From: Streptomyces sp. NBC_00273
Lineage (GTDB): Bacteria; Actinomycetota; Actinomycetes; Streptomycetales; Streptomycetaceae
Assembly (NCBI RefSeq): GCF_036178145.1
Contig: NZ_CP108067.1
Span: forward strand, 1,302,001 to 1,366,000
DNA length: 64,000 nucleotides
Reading direction: 5' to 3'
Shown: one piece after another, positions 8,466 through 17,526 of the stretch
How positions within the stretch are numbered: position 1 is the first letter of the stretch
Layout of the letters: each line of letters opens with the position of its first letter
Position numbers and translations under genes: made by a program
The notes under the pieces: model-generated
What the model was told of the DNA's origin: nothing
Database searches by the model: none
Seen by the model: the letters and a program-made list of their open reading frames with translations, nothing else

Positions 8466-10592
8466 ATGCGCTGGTTGCGCCGTCGAGGCCGTCACCTCGC
8501 CGTCCTCGCCACAGCCCTCCTCACCCTCCCGCTGCCGACCGCTGCCTCTCAAGCGGCGACCACTTCCCCCACGCCCCACCCCGCCCCCTACGCCCTCGTT
8601 CCACGACCGGTCTCGCAGCAGGCGGTGCAGGGCCAGGGGTTCACCCTCACCCACCGGACCCCGATCGCGGTCCTGTCGAAGAGCCCCGCGGCGTTGGGCG
8701 TCGGCACCTACGTGTCGAAGATGCTCGCCCCCGCGACCGGCTACACCCTGCCGGTCGTCAGGGACACACAGGCACGGAAGAACGCCGTCGTCCTGGACCC
8801 CAACGGCCCCAAGAGCCTTGGGGCCGAGGGATACACCCTGTCGTCCGGAAAGCATGGTGTCGTCGTGAGGGCGCACGGGGCGGAGGGCCTGTTCCGAGGA
8901 GTCCAGACGCTGCGCCAGCTGCTCCCGGCCGAGGTGGAGTCCCACAACAGACAGCCCCGCCCGTGGACCGTCTCGCCCGTACAGATAACCGACTCCCCCC
9001 GGTACGGGTACCGGGGCGTGATGCTGGACGTCGCCCGCCGCTTCTACCCGGTGGAACAGGTCAAGCGCTACATCGACCAGGCCGCCGCCTACAAGATCAA
9101 CACTCTTCACCTGCACCTGACCGACGACCAGGGCTGGCGCATCGCCATCGACGCCATACCGAACCTGACCAAGGTGGGTGCCAGCACCCAGAGCGGCTTC
9201 ACCGGCGGCACCAACTGGTACTACTCGGCGGCGGACTACAAAGAGATCGTCGCCCACGCCACGTCCCGCTTCATGACCGTGGTGCCCGAGATCGACGGCC
9301 CCGGACACACCCAGGCCGCCCTGGCATCGGTGCCCGAACTCAACTGTGACGACAAGGCGAAACCCCCCTACTCCGGCTTCGACGTCGGCATCAGCCTCTA
9401 CTGCCTGGAGGACAAGGAGCACACGGCCACCACGAGCAGGTTCCTGCGGACCGTCATCAAGGCGGTGGCCAGGCTCACCCCCGGTCCCTACATCCATCTC
9501 GGAGGCGACGAGACCCCCCAGGCCACCCAGGAGCAGTACGGCGCCTACGTCAAGGCTGCCACCGAGGCGACCACCGGGCGGGGCAAGACCGTGATGGGCT
9601 GGCACCAGCTCGGTCAGGCCGAGGTCCCCTCCGGCAGCATCATGCAGTTCTGGGGCGAGGCCGCTGACCGGGAGAGCATCGGCACCCCGCGGGAGACCGA
9701 GAGCATCCGCTTCGTGCGCAACGGCGTCGCCCAGGGCGCCAAGTTCGTCATGTCCCCCTCCGACCATGCCTACCTGGACATGAAGTACGACGTCTCCACC
9801 CCCTACGGTGTGAGCTGGTCCGGATACGTGCCGGTGCAGAAGTCCTACGAGTGGGACCCGGCGACGAGCACCGCCAAGCCCGACGGCACCGGCTCCATCG
9901 TCCCGGCCCGGCAGATCGCCGGCGTCGAGGCCGCCCTGTGGGCCGACCGCGCCTACGAGGGAAGCGACGCCCTGCCGACCCCGAGCACTCGCTGGCCCGA
10001 GCCCCACGCATACGCCGACTACATGAGCTACCCCCGCCTCCCCGCCCTCGCCGAGGTCGGATGGACACCCCAGTCGGCCCGTGACTGGAAGGACTTTCGC
10101 CAGCGCCTGGCCCAGCACGGAACGCGCTGGTCCGCGGCAGGGATCGGCTACCACGCCGCGCCCGGCATCCCCTGGCCCGGCACCGTGAAGGTCGTGGAGG
10201 GCGCGCACAGCGTCGAAACCGGCGGCAAGGCACTGGACAACCCGGGCGGCTCCACGTCCGACGGCACCGGACTGGTCCTGTGGGCGCCGAACCGCGGCAG
10301 CAGCCAGACCTGGACGTTCACCCGGCAGTCCGACGGCTCCTACACCATGACCAACAAGACGTCCGGGAAGTGCGCGGAAGTGACCGGTGGCCCCGGCGCC
10401 GTCGTCGTACAACGAACTTGCGGCAACCAGGCCGACCAACGCTGGAAAGTCATCCCGCTCGACGACGGAGAACACACCATCACCTCCGCCAGCAGCGGTC
10501 TCCTGCTCACCGCCGCCGCGGCTTCCAACGGTGCCACGGTGACCCAGCAGGAGAGCAGCGGCTCCGCGCTGCAACGCTGGACGATCGACTGA
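8466..10592 (+). CDS. Secreted beta-N-acetylhexosaminidase (GH20) with C-terminal ricin-B lectin domain
   Basis: The 708-residue protein has a signal peptide (residues 1-30, cleaved around SQAA). A GH20b N-terminal domain (40-175) precedes the GH20 TIM barrel (about 178-540), which has LTDDQGWR near 219-225 and the catalytic pair Asp348-Glu349 in HLGGDE. A ricin-type beta-trefoil with three QxW-like repeats (SQTWTF, QRWKV, QRWTI) fills about 570-708. Start ATG 8466 follows GAAGGAG; the frame is open further upstream without a ribosome-binding site. GH20 enzymes release terminal GlcNAc or GalNAc, here probably feeding the ABC importer and ROK kinases next door. Two hairpins close the gene. Confidence 0.95.
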   Translation: MRWLRRRGRHLAVLATALLTLPLPTAASQAATTSPTPHPAPYALVPRPVSQQAVQGQGFTLTHRTPIAVLSKSPAALGVGTYVSKMLAPATGYTLPVVRDTQARKNAVVLDPNGPKSLGAEGYTLSSGKHGVVVRAHGAEGLFRGVQTLRQLLPAEVESHNRQPRPWTVSPVQITDSPRYGYRGVMLDVARRFYPVEQVKRYIDQAAAYKINTLHLHLTDDQGWRIAIDAIPNLTKVGASTQSGFTGGTNWYYSAADYKEIVAHATSRFMTVVPEIDGPGHTQAALASVPELNCDDKAKPPYSGFDVGISLYCLEDKEHTATTSRFLRTVIKAVARLTPGPYIHLGGDETPQATQEQYGAYVKAATEATTGRGKTVMGWHQLGQAEVPSGSIMQFWGEAADRESIGTPRETESIRFVRNGVAQGAKFVMSPSDHAYLDMKYDVSTPYGVSWSGYVPVQKSYEWDPATSTAKPDGTGSIVPARQIAGVEAALWADRAYEGSDALPTPSTRWPEPHAYADYMSYPRLPALAEVGWTPQSARDWKDFRQRLAQHGTRWSAAGIGYHAAPGIPWPGTVKVVEGAHSVETGGKALDNPGGSTSDGTGLVLWAPNRGSSQTWTFTRQSDGSYTMTNKTSGKCAEVTGGPGAVVVQRTCGNQADQRWKVIPLDDGEHTITSASSGLLLTAAAASNGATVTQQESSGSALQRWTID

Positions 10593-10619
10593 CCGTCCCC
10601 CACCGCCCGCTACCCCCTC

Positions 10620-10661
10620 CCCCGCTCCGGACGCGCCTCGAGCAGGCCGTCCGGAGCGGGG
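10620..10661 (+). terminator. Rho-independent-like hairpin after GH20
   Basis: Perfect 14-bp arms at 10620-10633 and 10648-10661 are extended by an inner GCCT/AGGC pairing, 28 bp after the GH20 stop. Confidence 0.7.
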
Positions 10662-10769
10662 CCACGCCTCGTCCGGAGCGCGCCGCGGGCCAGGGGCGTC
10701 CGGACGGCACTGTCCGGCCGAATGCCACAGGCAGGCGGCGTGCGGGGTGTCCGGCAGTCACCACGGCGC

Positions 10770-10803
10770 GGCGGGGACGGCCGCTTGAGCGGCCGTCCCC
10801 GCC
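10770..10803. terminator. Bidirectional hairpin between convergent genes
   Basis: Perfect 16-bp arms at 10770-10785 and 10788-10803 with a 2-nt loop lie between the converging GH20 and subtilisin genes. The hairpin could terminate both. Confidence 0.75.
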
Positions 10804-10846
10804 TGTTCATCCGGTTCCGCGGGGGCCGTAGGCCCCTCTCCCACAC

Positions 10847-12436
10847 TCAGAAGAGGAGGGCCCAGGAGTCGATCTTCCCGGTGTCGCCCGTCGCAAGGTC
10901 CGCGACCTGGAGCTTCCACACGCCGTCGGCCACCACTGCGGAGGCGTCCACCAGGTAGGTCTGGACGATGTCGTCATCGCTGCCGCCGGTGTGGTTGCGC
11001 AGGTTGTAGACGGTGCCGTCCGGGGCGACGAGGTCGACCCGCAGGTCCCCGACCCAGGTGTGCCGGATCTCGACCGATACGCGCAGGGCGGCCGGCGCGC
11101 TGCCGGTGATCCCGCTGGCAGTGATCGGCGACTCGACGGTGGAGTGGTCGGCGATCACGTAGTCGTCCGAGTTCTCGAAGCGGGTGCCCGGCTGTGGCGG
11201 CGTGGCGCCGTCACCGACGTACAGGAACCGGTTCGGGGAGCCGGGTCCGGGGGCGGTCACGACGTCCCGGGTGGCGACGGCGGCGAGGCCCTCGGCGACT
11301 TCTGCGGGACTGCTGTGCGGGTGCTGCGAAAGGTGGAGGGCGGCGGCACCCGCGACGTGCGGGGCGGCCATCGAGGTACCGGAAATCGTGTTGGCGGCGT
11401 GGTCATCGGTGTTCCATGCCGAGACGATGGAGGCGCCCGGCGCGAAGAGGTCCAGACTGCTGCCGTAGTTGGAGAAGGAGGTCTTGGCGTCGCTGCTGTT
11501 GGTGGCGCCCACGGTGAGGGCTTCGGCGACGCGCGCCGGGGACCTGGTACTCGCGTCCGTGTACTCGTTGCCCGCCGCGACGGCGTAGGTGACGCCGGAG
11601 GCCACGGAGTTGCGCACTGCGGTGTCGAGCGCGGAGTTGGCACGGCCGCCGAGTGACATGTTGGCCACGGCCGGTTTGACGGCGTTGGCTGTCACCCACT
11701 CGATGCCGGCGACAACCTGCGCGACCGTACCGGATCCGGAGTCATCGAGGACGCGGACGCCGACGATCTTCGCCTTCTTGGCCACACCGTACAGGGAGCC
11801 CGCGACGGTGCCCGCGACGTGAGTGCCGTGGCCATTGCCGTCCTGGGCGGTGTTGTCGTTGTCGATGGCGTCGAAGCCGTCGAAGCCGCGGCCCCCGAAG
11901 TCGCTGTGAGTGATCCGCACACCGGTGTCGATGATGTAGGCGGTCACGCCCTCACCGGCCTGATCCACGGGGCTGTAAACTTGGTTGAGCGGCAGTACCC
12001 GCTGATCAATGCGGTCCAGACCCCACGACGGGGGGTTGGGCTGGGTGGTGGCGGCACCGTCGAGTGTGACGAGACTGTTCTGCACCACGGACTTCACCGC
12101 CGGGTCGGCCGCGAGCCTCCTGGCCTGCGCCGCCGTGAGCTCGGCGGAGTAGCCGTTGAGGGCGGCGGAGTAGGTCCGGTCGATCTTCGCGCCGTACCGC
12201 TTGACCACAGCCCTGCCCCCGGCATCCGTGGAACGGGCTGCAGAGTCCTTCAGGATGACGATGTAACTGCCGGGAACGGTCCCGGCCGCTCCCGCGTTCT
12301 CGACAACACCCTGCGCCTGAGCGCTGCTTCCGGCTGCCGACGCGGGCAGGGTGGAGGCCGCGGCGAGCGCAGCGGCCAGGATCGCGGTCCCGGCGATGCC
12401 GGCTAAGTGCCGGCGGGTATGACGCATCACAAACAT
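10847..12436 (-). CDS. Secreted subtilisin-like serine protease (S8) with proprotein-convertase P domain
   Basis: The 529-residue protein has a signal peptide (1-36), an I9 propeptide (about 55-126, beginning PGSYIVILKD) and an S8 catalytic domain (about 135-400). The triad is Asp170 in YIIDTGV, His203 in GHGTHVAG and Ser355 in SGTSMAAPH, with oxyanion Asn290 in AAGNE. The C-terminal P domain (about 420-529) contains WVGDLRVDLVAPDG. The start at ATG 12436 has TAGGAGGAGG 8-9 nt upstream. It is an extracellular protease that matures by propeptide removal, and is not obviously linked to its neighbours. Confidence 0.95.
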   Translation of the reverse strand: MFVMRHTRRHLAGIAGTAILAAALAAASTLPASAAGSSAQAQGVVENAGAAGTVPGSYIVILKDSAARSTDAGGRAVVKRYGAKIDRTYSAALNGYSAELTAAQARRLAADPAVKSVVQNSLVTLDGAATTQPNPPSWGLDRIDQRVLPLNQVYSPVDQAGEGVTAYIIDTGVRITHSDFGGRGFDGFDAIDNDNTAQDGNGHGTHVAGTVAGSLYGVAKKAKIVGVRVLDDSGSGTVAQVVAGIEWVTANAVKPAVANMSLGGRANSALDTAVRNSVASGVTYAVAAGNEYTDASTRSPARVAEALTVGATNSSDAKTSFSNYGSSLDLFAPGASIVSAWNTDDHAANTISGTSMAAPHVAGAAALHLSQHPHSSPAEVAEGLAAVATRDVVTAPGPGSPNRFLYVGDGATPPQPGTRFENSDDYVIADHSTVESPITASGITGSAPAALRVSVEIRHTWVGDLRVDLVAPDGTVYNLRNHTGGSDDDIVQTYLVDASAVVADGVWKLQVADLATGDTGKIDSWALLF

Positions 12437-12612
12437 CGAAGGTTCCTCCTCCTAGGTGGTGCGGAGCGGGGGTAGCCCGGCGGTCCTGCGGCACGCATGG
12501 CATGGCCATGCCAATTGCCACGATTCGACACACCTGATACCGCATCAAGCGTCGCATGTTTACGCGAACATACGATTTCTCGGGAGTAAAATCCATCTCA
12601 CCGGCGCCCCAT

Positions 12613-12772
12613 GGCCGATGCCGGGCTGGTACCAGCGGGCGGCCGTGTTGATCTCGCCGGTGACCGTGTCGGTCCAGCCGGACTGCGCCGAGAACCCGTA
12701 GTTGCGGGAGGAGGCGCCGACCGTGCCGGTCGCGGCTGACACCCATCCGGTGCCACCACCGCACGCATTCAC
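12613..12772 (-). pseudogene. RHS-repeat protein fragment
   Basis: A 53-residue stretch reads GWVSAATGTVGASSRNYGFS, then a YTDxxTG-like segment and INTAARWYQPGIG. This matches the RHS-associated core module (typically YGFxGxYTDxxTGLVNxxARWYDPxxG). The frame ends 18 codons later, and nothing RHS-like lies before it. It is a short relic of a large polymorphic-toxin gene, next to an immunity-gene relic. Confidence 0.6.
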
Positions 12773-12988
12773 ACTGCGGGTGCCTCATTTGGATCCGGTA
12801 CTCCGAGGTAGTGGCGCAGACCGCGGTGACACGCCCCTGCTTGCGAAAGCTCGAACGGATGGACGTGAACGTACCGGCCCCGTGACCTTCTGTTGCCGGA
12901 CCCTTCATTCCCTGCGCCAGGCGGCTGACCGGCCGCCAGGACACACCGCAGCGAGCGGCGCCGATGTGCGCAGGAGGGAGTGCACGTC

Positions 12989-13380
12989 ATGATCCTCCCG
13001 AAGGTCCGCGACCCTCGCTTCGTGACGATCCGCCGTGGTGGGACTCTCACTGATGCGGATCATCGCCTCCTCCCTCTATGGGCCGCCGCCTGTGCAGAGC
13101 ACGTCCTTGGCCTCTTCGAGGCGGCCCAGCCTGGGGACCCGCGACCGCGTCAGGCGATCAAGCAGCCCGGGCCTGGGTGCGTGGCGAGGTCAAGATGATG
13201 CAGGCTCGCGCGGCGGGCGGCCATGCGATGGGGGCAGCCAGAGACCTGCGTGGGGCAGCACGGCCTGCCGCGTACGCCGCCGGCCAGGCCGGGGCCGTCG
13301 CCCACGTCGCCGCGCACGAGCTCGGCGCGGCCGCCTACGCGATCAAGGCCGCACGTGCAGCGGCACCGGAAGGTCACCGG
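12989..13380 (+). pseudogene. Imm5-like putative immunity protein, frameshifted and truncated
   Basis: ATG 12989 has a strong GGAGGG site and opens MILPKVRDPRFVTIRRGG, then DHRLLPLWAAACAEHVLGLF. At about 13165 the homologous reading moves to another frame, giving RAWVRGEVKMMQARAAGG and then an Ala-rich helical stretch with AAYAAGQAGAVAHVAAHE and AAYAIKAARAA. This is the pattern of actinobacterial putative immunity proteins of the Imm5-like group. A single-base loss at about 13160 explains the frameshift, and the C-terminus is missing. Together with the adjacent RHS fragment it looks like a dead toxin-immunity locus. Confidence 0.6.
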
Positions 13381-13440
13381 GAACCACCGTCCAGTTGTGT
13401 GGGAACGCGGGAAACACGGAGCCGTTTGAGGTCGGGGATG

Positions 13441-13756
13441 TGGTTGTGGAGGGTGCAGGTCCAGATCCGATACATGCCGCACGACGACCGCAGCATCGAG
13501 TTCTACGACGGCGAGACGCACCTGTGCGCCGCCTACCCGACCGGCCAACTCACCGCGGCCCAGACCGACGCCTTCCGCGAGCGCGCCCGCGCGGAGGCGA
13601 CACGTCTCGGCCGGGAGCGGCGCCGCGCCTCCCGCCAGGCCCGCCGCACTCTCGCGCCGATGACCGGCAACGGCACCCCGCCCGCCGAGCCCCGCCCGGT
13701 GCCCGAAGGCGACGGCCGGACCCGTACGCAGCGCGAGCGCGACCGGCGCTCGCCGC
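13441..13756 (+). pseudogene. Mu/TniA-type transposase C-terminal fragment
   Basis: The frame reads QIRYMPHDDRSIEFYDGET and continues through LCAAYPTGQLTAAQTDAF to a strongly basic helix with ERARAEATRLGRERRRASRQ. This resembles the beta-barrel and tail of Mu-type DDE transposases, in which an Arg-Tyr-x-Pro motif leads into 'I-x-V-Y-D'. The catalytic core is absent, so it is a relic. Confidence 0.5.
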
Positions 13757-13804
13757 CAGGGCCAGCACGAGCCTGTTCGGACCTATCGGCCCCACCGCCG
13801 ACCC

Positions 13805-14027
13805 GGAGCCAACGCCGCGACCGGCGTCGTCCACGGCCCGGCCAGCACCGGCAAGACCTTCGCCGTCGAGGCCGCCCTCGAAGCCCCCGCCTGGGCCCGC
13901 CCCGAGCTCGGCGGCCCGTACGCCCTGCGTCGTGCGGCACCCCAGCACTTCACCCTGAGCCCGCGCAACGACGTCCTCACCAGCAGATGGATTGGCTCCA
14001 TCCCGCCGACCACGATCGGTCCTGGCG
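13805..14027 (+). pseudogene. TniB-like transposition ATPase fragment
   Basis: In another frame just after the transposase fragment, the sequence reads GVVHGPASTGKTFAVEAALE, containing a Walker A motif (GPASTGKT), and continues for about 50 coding-like codons. An AAA ATPase directly downstream of a Mu-type transposase is the usual TniA-TniB order. No Walker B or rest of the domain follows. Confidence 0.45.
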
Positions 14028-14214
14028 CACCCCCACCGGTCCTTGGATCGCGACGTCCTCACCGACCTCGCCGCCGTGGTGCTTTTCCACGCGCACCACG
14101 TCGGAAGCGTCTCCCCGCACGACCGGGACGCACCGGAGTGGGCCACCCCCATCGCGGGGCGATCTCGTCCTCCCGCAGCTCCCAGCCGTCGGCCTCGCAC
14201 GGCGCCCGCCTGGT

Positions 14215-14253
14215 GCGAGGGGCGCCGTACGGATCCCGTACGGCGCCCCTCGC
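14215..14253. terminator. Perfect 18-bp stem hairpin
   Basis: Arms at 14215-14232 and 14236-14253 are fully complementary around a 3-nt loop. It lies downstream of the small leftward ORF at 14497 and after the transposon relics. It is probably the terminator of the carbonic anhydrase-SulP transcript. Confidence 0.6.
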
Positions 14254-14496
14254 GAGACATCCAGGTCGGGCGCAGGACCTACCGTTGTGCATGAGGTGCA
14301 GGAGGGTTGGAACGTGGAGGTGCCGCTGAAGTGCCCCTGGCCCGGGCCGTACAGGATCAGCTGGTGGCAGAGGTGTCATCAGCGTTGCCGACACCCTGAG
14401 TGTGCCGGCAGTAGCCAGTCGAGTGGGATGCATCGCCGCGGCGAGCCGGAGGCCGTCCGCGCCCCCGCCCGTCTCACGTTTCTGCTCCACGCAGAC

Positions 14497-14832
14497 TCAG
14501 TACGGATGACGTAACGGGACAGGCTTCGCCAGTACCCCGGTGGCCGGATGGTGGGTTTGCTGGACGGTTGTCTTCGCCCTGGGTCCTACTGTGTGCGCGG
14601 GTGCGGTGAGCAACGCATGGAGGTTGCACAGCAGCATGAAAAGACCGTTGTTCTCCTCGACGTTGCTCTGCTGGCGAGGGATCATGCGGGGTCCGCGTGC
14701 CTCCCTCGTGGCTTCCGGACGGGGGGCGGGGGGACGGGCCGAGCGGTGGTTCGGGGCGCCGGGTTCGTCCCACTGGGTCTGGCAGCCCGCGCACGTCGTG
14801 TGCTTGGGGTGCAGGCGCACCGGGCGCTTCAT
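14497..14832 (-). CDS. Small protein translationally coupled to the SulP gene
   Basis: The 111-residue ORF starts MKRPVRLHPKHTTCAGCQTQ; its ATG overlaps the SulP stop (ATGA at 14829-14832). The first 45 residues have coding-like GC3 and a CxxC pair (residues 14 and 17) that could bind a metal or a thiol. The C-terminal half looks less coding-like. It resembles nothing I can name. The exact overlap argues that at least the N-terminal part is or was real. Confidence 0.45.
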   Translation of the reverse strand: MKRPVRLHPKHTTCAGCQTQWDEPGAPNHRSARPPAPRPEATREARGPRMIPRQQSNVEENNGLFMLLCNLHALLTAPAHTVGPRAKTTVQQTHHPATGVLAKPVPLRHPY

Positions 14833-16781
14833 TGTTGGGTTCCTTCCCAGTAGGCACGTTCGGCGGCGCGCTCGTCCTCGGGGGTCCAGTGGCTGGCCTC
14901 CGGCGGATCGTAGGCGTGCCCGTAGTCGTAACTGCCGGGGTGTGGGGCACCGTAGGCCGCGTTGTACGAGGCCGCGTGCGGGGCGCCGTAGTTGGAGACC
15001 ACGTGGTCCAGAACCGCGTAGTTCGTGGCTGTCTGGATCGGGACGCCGTGCTGCCAACCCCCGGCGGCGGCGTGCGGCCATGGCTCTGCGACCGGGTGCT
15101 GCTGACCGGGGATCAGGCCGACAGCCGGTGTGGGGATCGGGCCGGGGAACTGCGCGGTCTGTCCCTGCGGGTGTTCCAGTCCTGCCGGGAAGTCCGCTTC
15201 GAGGGTGCTGTGGTCGGGTGCCGTCGTCTTCTCTGGCGGGGTGCCCGGCAGGAGGAGTTCCACGTGTTCGGCGCCAGCCTTGCGCTGTCGTTCGGCGAAT
15301 TCCTCCACCTGGCTGCGGCATGCGAGGTCGAGGTGGACCACGGCGGTGAGGTCCAGATGGATGCGCGGCATGCCCGCGACAGAGTCCAGGGCCTCGATCA
15401 GCTTGGGCAGGCGCAGGAATGTCGCGTTGCCGCTCATGGTCAGGCAGGCGGTGTTGTCGACCGAAGTGGTGCGGAAGGCGATCCTGGACATGCGCAGGGC
15501 GACCAGGACGATGGCGACGGCCAGACCTGCGAGCACGCCTTCGAGGAGGTTGGCGACCACGATGGCGACGGTCGTGATGATCATCACGATGCCCTCGCCG
15601 CGGTCGGTCTTCCACATCTTCGGGAAGGCGGTGGGGTCGAAGAGTTTCCAGCCCGCGTGGAGGAGGATGCCGGCAAGTACCGCCACCGGAATGAGGCCGA
15701 GCAGGCCGGGCAGCAGCAGCCCGAAGCCGAGCAGCCAGCCGCCGTGCAGCACGCGGGAGATCTTGGTCTTGGCGCCGGCCTGGACGTTGGCGGAGCTGCG
15801 GGCGATCACTGCGGTCATGGGCAGTGAGCCGAGGAGTCCGCACAGAACGTTGCCGATGCCCTGGGAGAACAGCTCCGCGTTGTACTTGGTGCGTGGCCCG
15901 TCGTGCATCCGGTCGACGGCGGCGGCGCTGAAGAGGCTTTCGGCGGAGGCGATGATGGCGAAGGTGATCACCATAGTGATCACTGCGGGGTCGGCAAGGC
16001 CGGCGAAATCGTCCGGTCCGGGGAAGTTCACCGCGTCCAGCAGACTGCCGAAGACCACCCGCTTGACCTCGATGCCGGGCAGGGCGGCGAGGACGGAGCC
16101 GAGCATGACGGCGATCAGGGGAGCGGGCACTTTGGACAGGGGGGCGGGCACTTTCTTCCACAGGAAGCAGATCGCCAGGGAGCCGATACCCAGAAACAGG
16201 GCGGCCAGCCGGTGTGGGTCGGCCAGGGTGGACTGGACCAGGTGCGGCAGGCCCCCGATGTTCTTGATGGCCGAGCCGAGCTGCTTGGCGTCCATGACGG
16301 CGTAACTCTGGCTCAGCATGAGCGGCAGCCCGATGCCGGCGAGCATGCCCTGGACCACGGCCAGGGAGATGGACTGGAACAGACTTCCCAGTCTGAGCGC
16401 TCCGAGCCCCATCTGGATCAGGCCGGAGGCCAGGATGACGGGGCCGAGCAGGGCCAGACCGTGCTCGGTGGTGAATTCCAGGCAGAGCCCGGCGAGGCCG
16501 GCGGCCGGCCCGGATACCTGCAGGCTGCTGCCGGGCAGGAAGCCGACGACCAGGCCGCCGATGATCCCGGAGATGATGCCGAGGGCGATGGGGACGCCGG
16601 AGGCGGCCGCCACTCCGATGCACAGCGGCAGCGCCACCAGAAAGACGACGAGGGAAGCGAGGATGTCCGTGCCGGCGGAGGCCGGGCGGGCCGACGGGCC
16701 GACGGCGCTATGGGCCGACCGGCCGGGTCCCCGGCGTGCGTGGCGTGCGCTGCCGGCGGAGCGTGTGTGTTCAAGGGGCAC
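14829..16781 (-). CDS. SulP-family anion transporter (probable bicarbonate transporter) with STAS domain
   Basis: The roughly 650-residue protein has a membrane domain (about 40-420) with the SulP features VSGPAAGLAGL and LLGSLPMTAVIARSSANVQAG, then a short STAS domain (about 430-510) and a Pro/Ala/Tyr-rich hydrophilic tail (about 510-650) that most SulP proteins lack. The GTG at 16781 follows GAAAGGAA; a GTG seven codons earlier is an alternative. It lies just downstream of a beta-carbonic anhydrase gene on the same strand. That pairing is typical of SulP proteins moving bicarbonate, so it is more likely a bicarbonate than a sulfate transporter. Confidence 0.9.
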   Translation of the reverse strand: MPLEHTRSAGSARHARRGPGRSAHSAVGPSARPASAGTDILASLVVFLVALPLCIGVAAASGVPIALGIISGIIGGLVVGFLPGSSLQVSGPAAGLAGLCLEFTTEHGLALLGPVILASGLIQMGLGALRLGSLFQSISLAVVQGMLAGIGLPLMLSQSYAVMDAKQLGSAIKNIGGLPHLVQSTLADPHRLAALFLGIGSLAICFLWKKVPAPLSKVPAPLIAVMLGSVLAALPGIEVKRVVFGSLLDAVNFPGPDDFAGLADPAVITMVITFAIIASAESLFSAAAVDRMHDGPRTKYNAELFSQGIGNVLCGLLGSLPMTAVIARSSANVQAGAKTKISRVLHGGWLLGFGLLLPGLLGLIPVAVLAGILLHAGWKLFDPTAFPKMWKTDRGEGIVMIITTVAIVVANLLEGVLAGLAVAIVLVALRMSRIAFRTTSVDNTACLTMSGNATFLRLPKLIEALDSVAGMPRIHLDLTAVVHLDLACRSQVEEFAERQRKAGAEHVELLLPGTPPEKTTAPDHSTLEADFPAGLEHPQGQTAQFPGPIPTPAVGLIPGQQHPVAEPWPHAAAGGWQHGVPIQTATNYAVLDHVVSNYGAPHAASYNAAYGAPHPGSYDYGHAYDPPEASHWTPEDERAAERAYWEGTQQ

Positions 16782-16836
16782 GGGTGTTCCTTTCGCGCGC
16801 ACCGGTCACCCGGTGCGCGTGCAGGGGGGCGTGGTC

Positions 16837-17439
16837 TCAGTGCTGGCCGAATACACCTCGTGTCTCGTCGAGCTCCCACAGATCCCCGGTGTCCACCCGG
16901 TAGAACCAGCCGTGCAGGCTCAGTCGGCCCGCGGCCGTGCCGCGCTCGATCTGCGGATAGCCACGCAGCGTCATCAATTGCGCGGTGACGTGGCGCTGTA
17001 CGGCGTCCGGCAGCGCCGGGTCCTTCGGCGGGATGTCGAGCAGCCCGGTCAGTGCCGGTCTGGCGAAGTCCACCCAGCCCGCCACGCTGGGCAGATGGGT
17101 CAGGTCCTCACCACGGGCCACGGCCCCTACCGCGCCGCAGTGCGAGTGTCCGCACACGATGATGTCGCGGACCTTCAGGACCTCCACCGCGTACTCGATG
17201 GTGGCGGCTTCGCCCGACCGGTAGCCCGGCCGGTAGGGCGGCACGATGTTGCCGGCGTTGCGCAGCTCGAAGAGTTCGCCCGGCGCGGCCGCGGTGATCA
17301 GTGTGGGCACGACCCGCGAGTCCGAGCAGGTGATGAACAGCGTTGCCGGGCCCTGCCCGAGCGCGAAGTCCCGGAAGAGTTCCTTCTCGCGGGCTATGCG
17401 GTGTCGAAAGGAGCGGGCCCGCTTCAGTAGGTCGTCCAT
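16837..17439 (-). CDS. Beta-class carbonic anhydrase
   Basis: The 200-residue protein has the zinc ligands and catalytic dyad of beta-CAs: Cys38, Asp40 and Arg42 in CSDSR, and His98 and Cys101 in GHSHCGAV. It reversibly hydrates CO2 to bicarbonate in the cytoplasm. The ATG at 17439 has CCAGGAGA upstream; an ATG 14 codons earlier lacks a ribosome-binding site. The SulP gene follows 55 bp downstream, so the pair probably supplies and interconverts inorganic carbon. A perfect palindrome about 88 bp upstream may be its operator. Confidence 0.95.
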   Translation of the reverse strand: MDDLLKRARSFRHRIAREKELFRDFALGQGPATLFITCSDSRVVPTLITAAAPGELFELRNAGNIVPPYRPGYRSGEAATIEYAVEVLKVRDIIVCGHSHCGAVGAVARGEDLTHLPSVAGWVDFARPALTGLLDIPPKDPALPDAVQRHVTAQLMTLRGYPQIERGTAAGRLSLHGWFYRVDTGDLWELDETRGVFGQH

Positions 17440-17526
17440 GCTCACGTCTCCTGGCTCTGAAACATCCTGGGTGGATGTCATGGGTGAGAGCCTGTGGCGA
17501 ATACATGAGCTAGTCGTGGGTTACCT

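Noticed and set aside
8460..10574. 704-codon antisense frame opposite the GH20 gene
   Set aside because: Gly/Val/Asp-rich composition is a GC-skew shadow; the GH20 gene on the other strand is certain.
14497..16623. 708-codon leftward frame inside the SulP gene
   Set aside because: Out-of-frame shadow except for its last 111 codons, listed separately because their ATG overlaps the SulP stop.
15903..16988. Gly/Asp-rich rightward frame across the SulP and carbonic anhydrase genes
   Set aside because: Antisense shadow with no protein-like features.
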